This document shows, piece by piece, positions 61,535 through 64,000 of a stretch of DNA of 64,000 bases. Every line of letters begins with the position of its first letter. Position 1 is the stretch's first letter. The translations under genes were made by a program, and so were the position numbers. Below the pieces are notes generated by a model. The model saw only the letters and a list, made by a program, of their open reading frames with translations. It was not told where the DNA came from and made no database searches. Source of the DNA: Streptomyces sp. NBC_01262 (lineage in GTDB: Bacteria; Actinomycetota; Actinomycetes; Streptomycetales; Streptomycetaceae); NCBI RefSeq assembly GCF_036226365.1, contig NZ_CP108462.1:3824501-3888500 (forward strand), in the 5' to 3' direction.

Positions 61535-62515
61535 GTGCCGCCGACGACGACCTCCGCCACCCAGCCGACCCCCTTCGTGGACCTCACCCGCGCCGAGTGG
61601 AGCGCGCTGCGCGACCGCACCCCGCTCCCCCTCTCGGCCGAGGAGGTCGAGCGCGTACGCGGTCTGGGCGACGTAATCGACCTCGCGGAGGTGGTGGACG
61701 TCTACCTCCCGCTCTCGCGGCTGCTCAACCTCTACGTCGGCGCCACCAGCGGGCTGCGCGGCGCCCTCAACACCTTCCTGGGCGACGCCGGCCGCAACGG
61801 CCACGGGTCCCAGTCCGGCACCCCGTTCGTCATAGGCGTCGCCGGCAGCGTCGCCGTCGGCAAGTCCACCGTCGCCCGGCTGCTCAAGGCCCTGCTCGCG
61901 CGCTGGCCCGAACACCCCCGCGTCGAGCTGGTCACCACCGACGGCTTCCTGCTCCCCAAGGCCGAGCTCCAGGCCCGCGGCCTCATGTCCCGCAAGGGCT
62001 TCCCCGAGTCCTACGACCGCCGCGCCCTCACCCGCTTCGTCGCCGACGTCAAGGCGGGCAAGGACGAGGTCACCGCCCCCGTCTACTCCCACCTGATCTA
62101 CGACATCGTCCCCGACGAGCGGCTGGTCGTCCGCCGCCCCGACATCCTCATCGTCGAGGGCCTCAACGTCCTCCAGCCCGCCCTCCCCGGCTCCGACGGC
62201 CGCACGCGCGTCAGCCTCGCCGACTTCTTCGACTTCAGCGTCTACGTCGACGCGCGGACCGAGGACATCGAGCGCTGGTACCTCGACCGCTTCCGCAAGC
62301 TGCGGGAGACCGCCTTCCAGAACCCCCGGTCCTACTTCCACCGCTACACGGAGGTCTCCGAGGCCGACGCCATGGAATACGGCCGCCACACCTGGCGCAC
62401 CATCAACGAGCCGAACCTGCGCGAGAACGTCCTCCCGACGCGCGGCCGCGCCACGCTCGTGCTCCGCAAGGGACCGGAGCACAAGGTCCAGCGCCTCTCG
62501 CTGCGCAAGCTCTGA
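61535..62515 (+). CDS. coaA: Pantothenate kinase, type I
   Basis: 326 aa from a GTG (VPPTTTSATQPTPFVDLTRAEW). P-loop GVAGSVAVGKSTVARLL, TTDGFLLPKAELQARGLMSRKGFPESYD and YSHLIYDIVPDE are diagnostic of CoaA. First step of CoA synthesis from pantothenate. Probably leaderless: GACAAT lies 6 nt upstream of the start and no Shine-Dalgarno is seen. Divergent from glmS. The longer reading frame upstream is antisense to glmS. Confidence 0.96.
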   Translation: MPPTTTSATQPTPFVDLTRAEWSALRDRTPLPLSAEEVERVRGLGDVIDLAEVVDVYLPLSRLLNLYVGATSGLRGALNTFLGDAGRNGHGSQSGTPFVIGVAGSVAVGKSTVARLLKALLARWPEHPRVELVTTDGFLLPKAELQARGLMSRKGFPESYDRRALTRFVADVKAGKDEVTAPVYSHLIYDIVPDERLVVRRPDILIVEGLNVLQPALPGSDGRTRVSLADFFDFSVYVDARTEDIERWYLDRFRKLRETAFQNPRSYFHRYTEVSEADAMEYGRHTWRTINEPNLRENVLPTRGRATLVLRKGPEHKVQRLSLRKL

Positions 62516-62885
62516 TTTTTGACGCCGCCCTCGCGGGCGCTTCTCCCCCAAGCACTTCGTGCAGGGGGTACCCCCACTTCGGGACGGCTGCGCCGGACTC
62601 CGTCCGTCGTGACGGGGCGCCGCCTGCGCCCTGGCCGGGTGCGTGGTTACGGTCTCGTGGGCGCCTGCGGCCCCGTGGGCGGATTGTGCCAACCCTCCCC
62701 CAGCTACCGCTGGGAGGTGCCCCCATTCGCTTCGCTCGCCATGCGGAACGCCTTCCCACAGCCCACCGGTGGCCGCCGATGGCGAGCAACCGCCCACGGG
62801 GCGGACCCGAAGCCGCCAACTCATCCGCATGGGTGGCTGCGGGTGGGAGACACTCGCCGTAGGCGCCGACCGTAAGCTGCACCGC
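62516..62885. repeat. 370-bp intergenic region filled with dispersed palindromic repeats
   Basis: No supported gene. It contains GCCCTCGCGGGCGC (near 62525), a CCCCCAAGCACTTCGTGCAGGGGG hairpin region (62547-62571), the CTGCGCCGGACTCCGTCCG core shared with the 45.4-kb array, and 13-bp arms GCCCCGTGGGCGG (62670-62682) / complement (62790-62802). Inside these, the CTCCCCCAGC...GCTGGGAGGTGCCCCC unit (62695-62724) is also found at 43399-43431. TAAGCT 7 nt before 62886 may be the -10 of the next gene. Confidence 0.7.
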
Positions 62886-63824
62886 ATGCTGCATCTGCGG
62901 ATGATCGTTCCCGCCGACCGCACCGACACCGTCGTGGCCCTCGTCGAGAGGACGACCGGCACGACGCATGTCGCCGTGCTGCCCGGAGCCGCGCGCGTTC
63001 CGCAGGGCGACATCGTGCTGTGCGACGTCGCCCGGGAGGCCGCCGACGGCCTGCTGCACTCGCTGCGCGAGCTGCGCATCGTGGAGGACGGGGCGATCGC
63101 GGTGGAGGACATCGACCTGTCGCTGTCCCGCCGGGCGGACCAAGCGGAGGAGGACGCGCCGGGCGAGGGGGCGGACGCGGTCCTGTGGGAGTCGCTGACG
63201 GAGGCGACGCACGAGGAGTCGACGCTGACCGTCACCTACCTGGCGTTCCTCGCCGTGGCGACGATGCTCGCGGCGTGCGGGGTGATGCTGGACAGCTCGA
63301 TCCTGATCGTGGGCGCGATGGTGGTGGGCCCGGAGTTCGGGCCGCTGGCGGGGGTGTGCACGGCGCTGGTGCAGCGTCATCCGCGGCTGGCGTGGCGCTC
63401 GTCACTCGCGCTGCTGGTGGGTTTCCCGGTGGCGATGGTGCTCACGGGCGGGTTCAACTTCCTGATGAACCTTCTGGGGGTGTTCAGCGAGGCGCAGTTC
63501 GCCGCTCCGCACCCCTCCACCGAGTTCATCTGGCAGCCGGACGCCAGCTCGTTCGTGGTGGCGTTCCTGGCCGGCATCGCGGGAATCCTGTCCCTCACCT
63601 CGGCCAAGTCGGGCGCCCTGGTGGGCGTGGCGATCTCCGTGACGACGGTTCCGGCCGCGGCGAACGCCGCGCTCGCGCTCTCGTACGGCGATTACGCGGA
63701 GCTGTGGGGCTCCTCGCTCCAGCTGCTGGTCAACCTCGCGGGGATCGTCATTGCGGGCGTGCTCACCCTGCTCGCCCAGAAGTGGTTCTGGGCGAGACAA
63801 CGCCAGCGCGCCCAACAGGCCTAG
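62886..63824 (+). CDS. DUF389 family membrane protein
   Basis: 312 aa. A soluble N-domain of about 105 residues (MLHLRMIVPADRTDTVVALVE ... IDLSLSRRADQAEED) precedes five to six transmembrane segments including STLTVTYLAFLAVATMLAACGVMLDSS and LIVGAMVVGPEFGPLAG, the DUF389 hallmark. Function of the family is not established. No Shine-Dalgarno; TAAGCT placed 7 nt before the ATG suggests leaderless expression. Its stop overlaps the glmM stop on the other strand. Confidence 0.88.
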   Translation: MLHLRMIVPADRTDTVVALVERTTGTTHVAVLPGAARVPQGDIVLCDVAREAADGLLHSLRELRIVEDGAIAVEDIDLSLSRRADQAEEDAPGEGADAVLWESLTEATHEESTLTVTYLAFLAVATMLAACGVMLDSSILIVGAMVVGPEFGPLAGVCTALVQRHPRLAWRSSLALLVGFPVAMVLTGGFNFLMNLLGVFSEAQFAAPHPSTEFIWQPDASSFVVAFLAGIAGILSLTSAKSGALVGVAISVTTVPAAANAALALSYGDYAELWGSSLQLLVNLAGIVIAGVLTLLAQKWFWARQRQRAQQA

Positions 63825-64000
63825 CCGAGCGCCGACTTCACCACGTCGGCGAGCCGGGCGGCGACCGAGCGGGCGTGGTCGATGTCGGCGGCCTCGACCA
63901 TGACGCGTACGAGCGGCTCGGTGCCCGAGGAGCGCAGGAGGACGCGGCCGGTGGTGCCGAGTTCGGCCTCGGCCTCGGCGACGGCGGAGGCGAGCTCGGT
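63821..64000 (-). CDS. glmM: Phosphoglucosamine mutase, C-terminal end only
   Basis: Only the last 59 codons and the stop are in the window; the gene continues beyond it. The visible end includes GTEPLVRVMVEAADIDHARS and VAARLADVVKSALG, the phosphate-binding fourth domain of GlmM. It would convert glucosamine-6-P to glucosamine-1-P, the step after GlmS. Convergent with the DUF389 gene, the stops overlapping by 3 bp. Confidence 0.85.
   Translation of the reverse strand, partial: TELASAVAEAEAELGTTGRVLLRSSGTEPLVRVMVEAADIDHARSVAARLADVVKSALG

Overview
The window looks like chromosomal DNA from a Streptomyces (very GC-rich, third codon positions nearly always G or C, abundant ATGA/GTGA stop-start overlaps, many likely leaderless mRNAs). 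The assignment rests mainly on the developmental block bldM-whiD beside a ShbA-type sigma factor and guaB, on a cluster of eukaryotic-type kinases, and on a groESL operon with two CIRCE operators. From memory the core gene order resembles the S. coelicolor SCO47xx region; no database was consulted.

Layout. 1-5.9 kb: secreted and surface proteins (truncated NlpC/P60 peptidase, Tat-exported multicopper oxidase with a TTA codon, LAETG-anchored surface protein, alpha-amylase with a starch-binding domain). 6-8.8 kb: chorismate mutase behind an apparent aromatic leader-peptide attenuator, guaA, and a Uma2-family protein. 8.8-13.8 kb: class II aldolase, DoxX, and a PspC/LiaF-like protein divergent from a PspC-fused histidine kinase and LuxR regulator, reading as an envelope-stress module. 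13.9-17.2 kb: a GMC oxidase and a succinate-semialdehyde-type dehydrogenase. 17.3-24.5 kb: four kinase-like membrane proteins in one orientation, three with intact catalytic motifs and one evident pseudokinase, all with related C-terminal ectodomains. 24.6-26.3 kb: glpD.

26.5-37.8 kb is the most accessory-looking stretch. A six-gene minus-strand operon encodes a cellulose-synthase-like GT2, a GH26 lipoprotein, two GT39/GT-C-like membrane glycosyltransferases, UDP-glucose dehydrogenase and a polyprenyl-phosphate sugar synthase. It is flanked by a paralogue of one GT-C gene carrying the same promoter/leader block, and by a nucleotide-sugar dehydrogenase that lacks the catalytic cysteine. I infer a synthase-dependent, uronic-acid-containing extracellular polysaccharide that is decorated outside the membrane.

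38-64 kb is conserved housekeeping and development: guaB3, guaB, shbA-like sigma, bldM (with a perfect sigma-BldN-type promoter), whiD, aminotransferase, MOSC protein, SDR, SnoaL-like protein, groEL/groES, a methyltransferase, the tRNA t6A genes tsaD-rimI-tsaB and tsaE, an alpha/beta hydrolase, alr, nnr, acpS, glmS, coaA, a DUF389 protein and the 3' end of glmM. Together these supply cell-wall precursors (Alr, GlmS, GlmM), CoA/ACP activation (CoaA, AcpS), purines and tRNA modification. Intergenic regions carry dispersed and tandem GC-rich repeats. I saw no tRNA, rRNA, CRISPR array, complete transposon or prophage.
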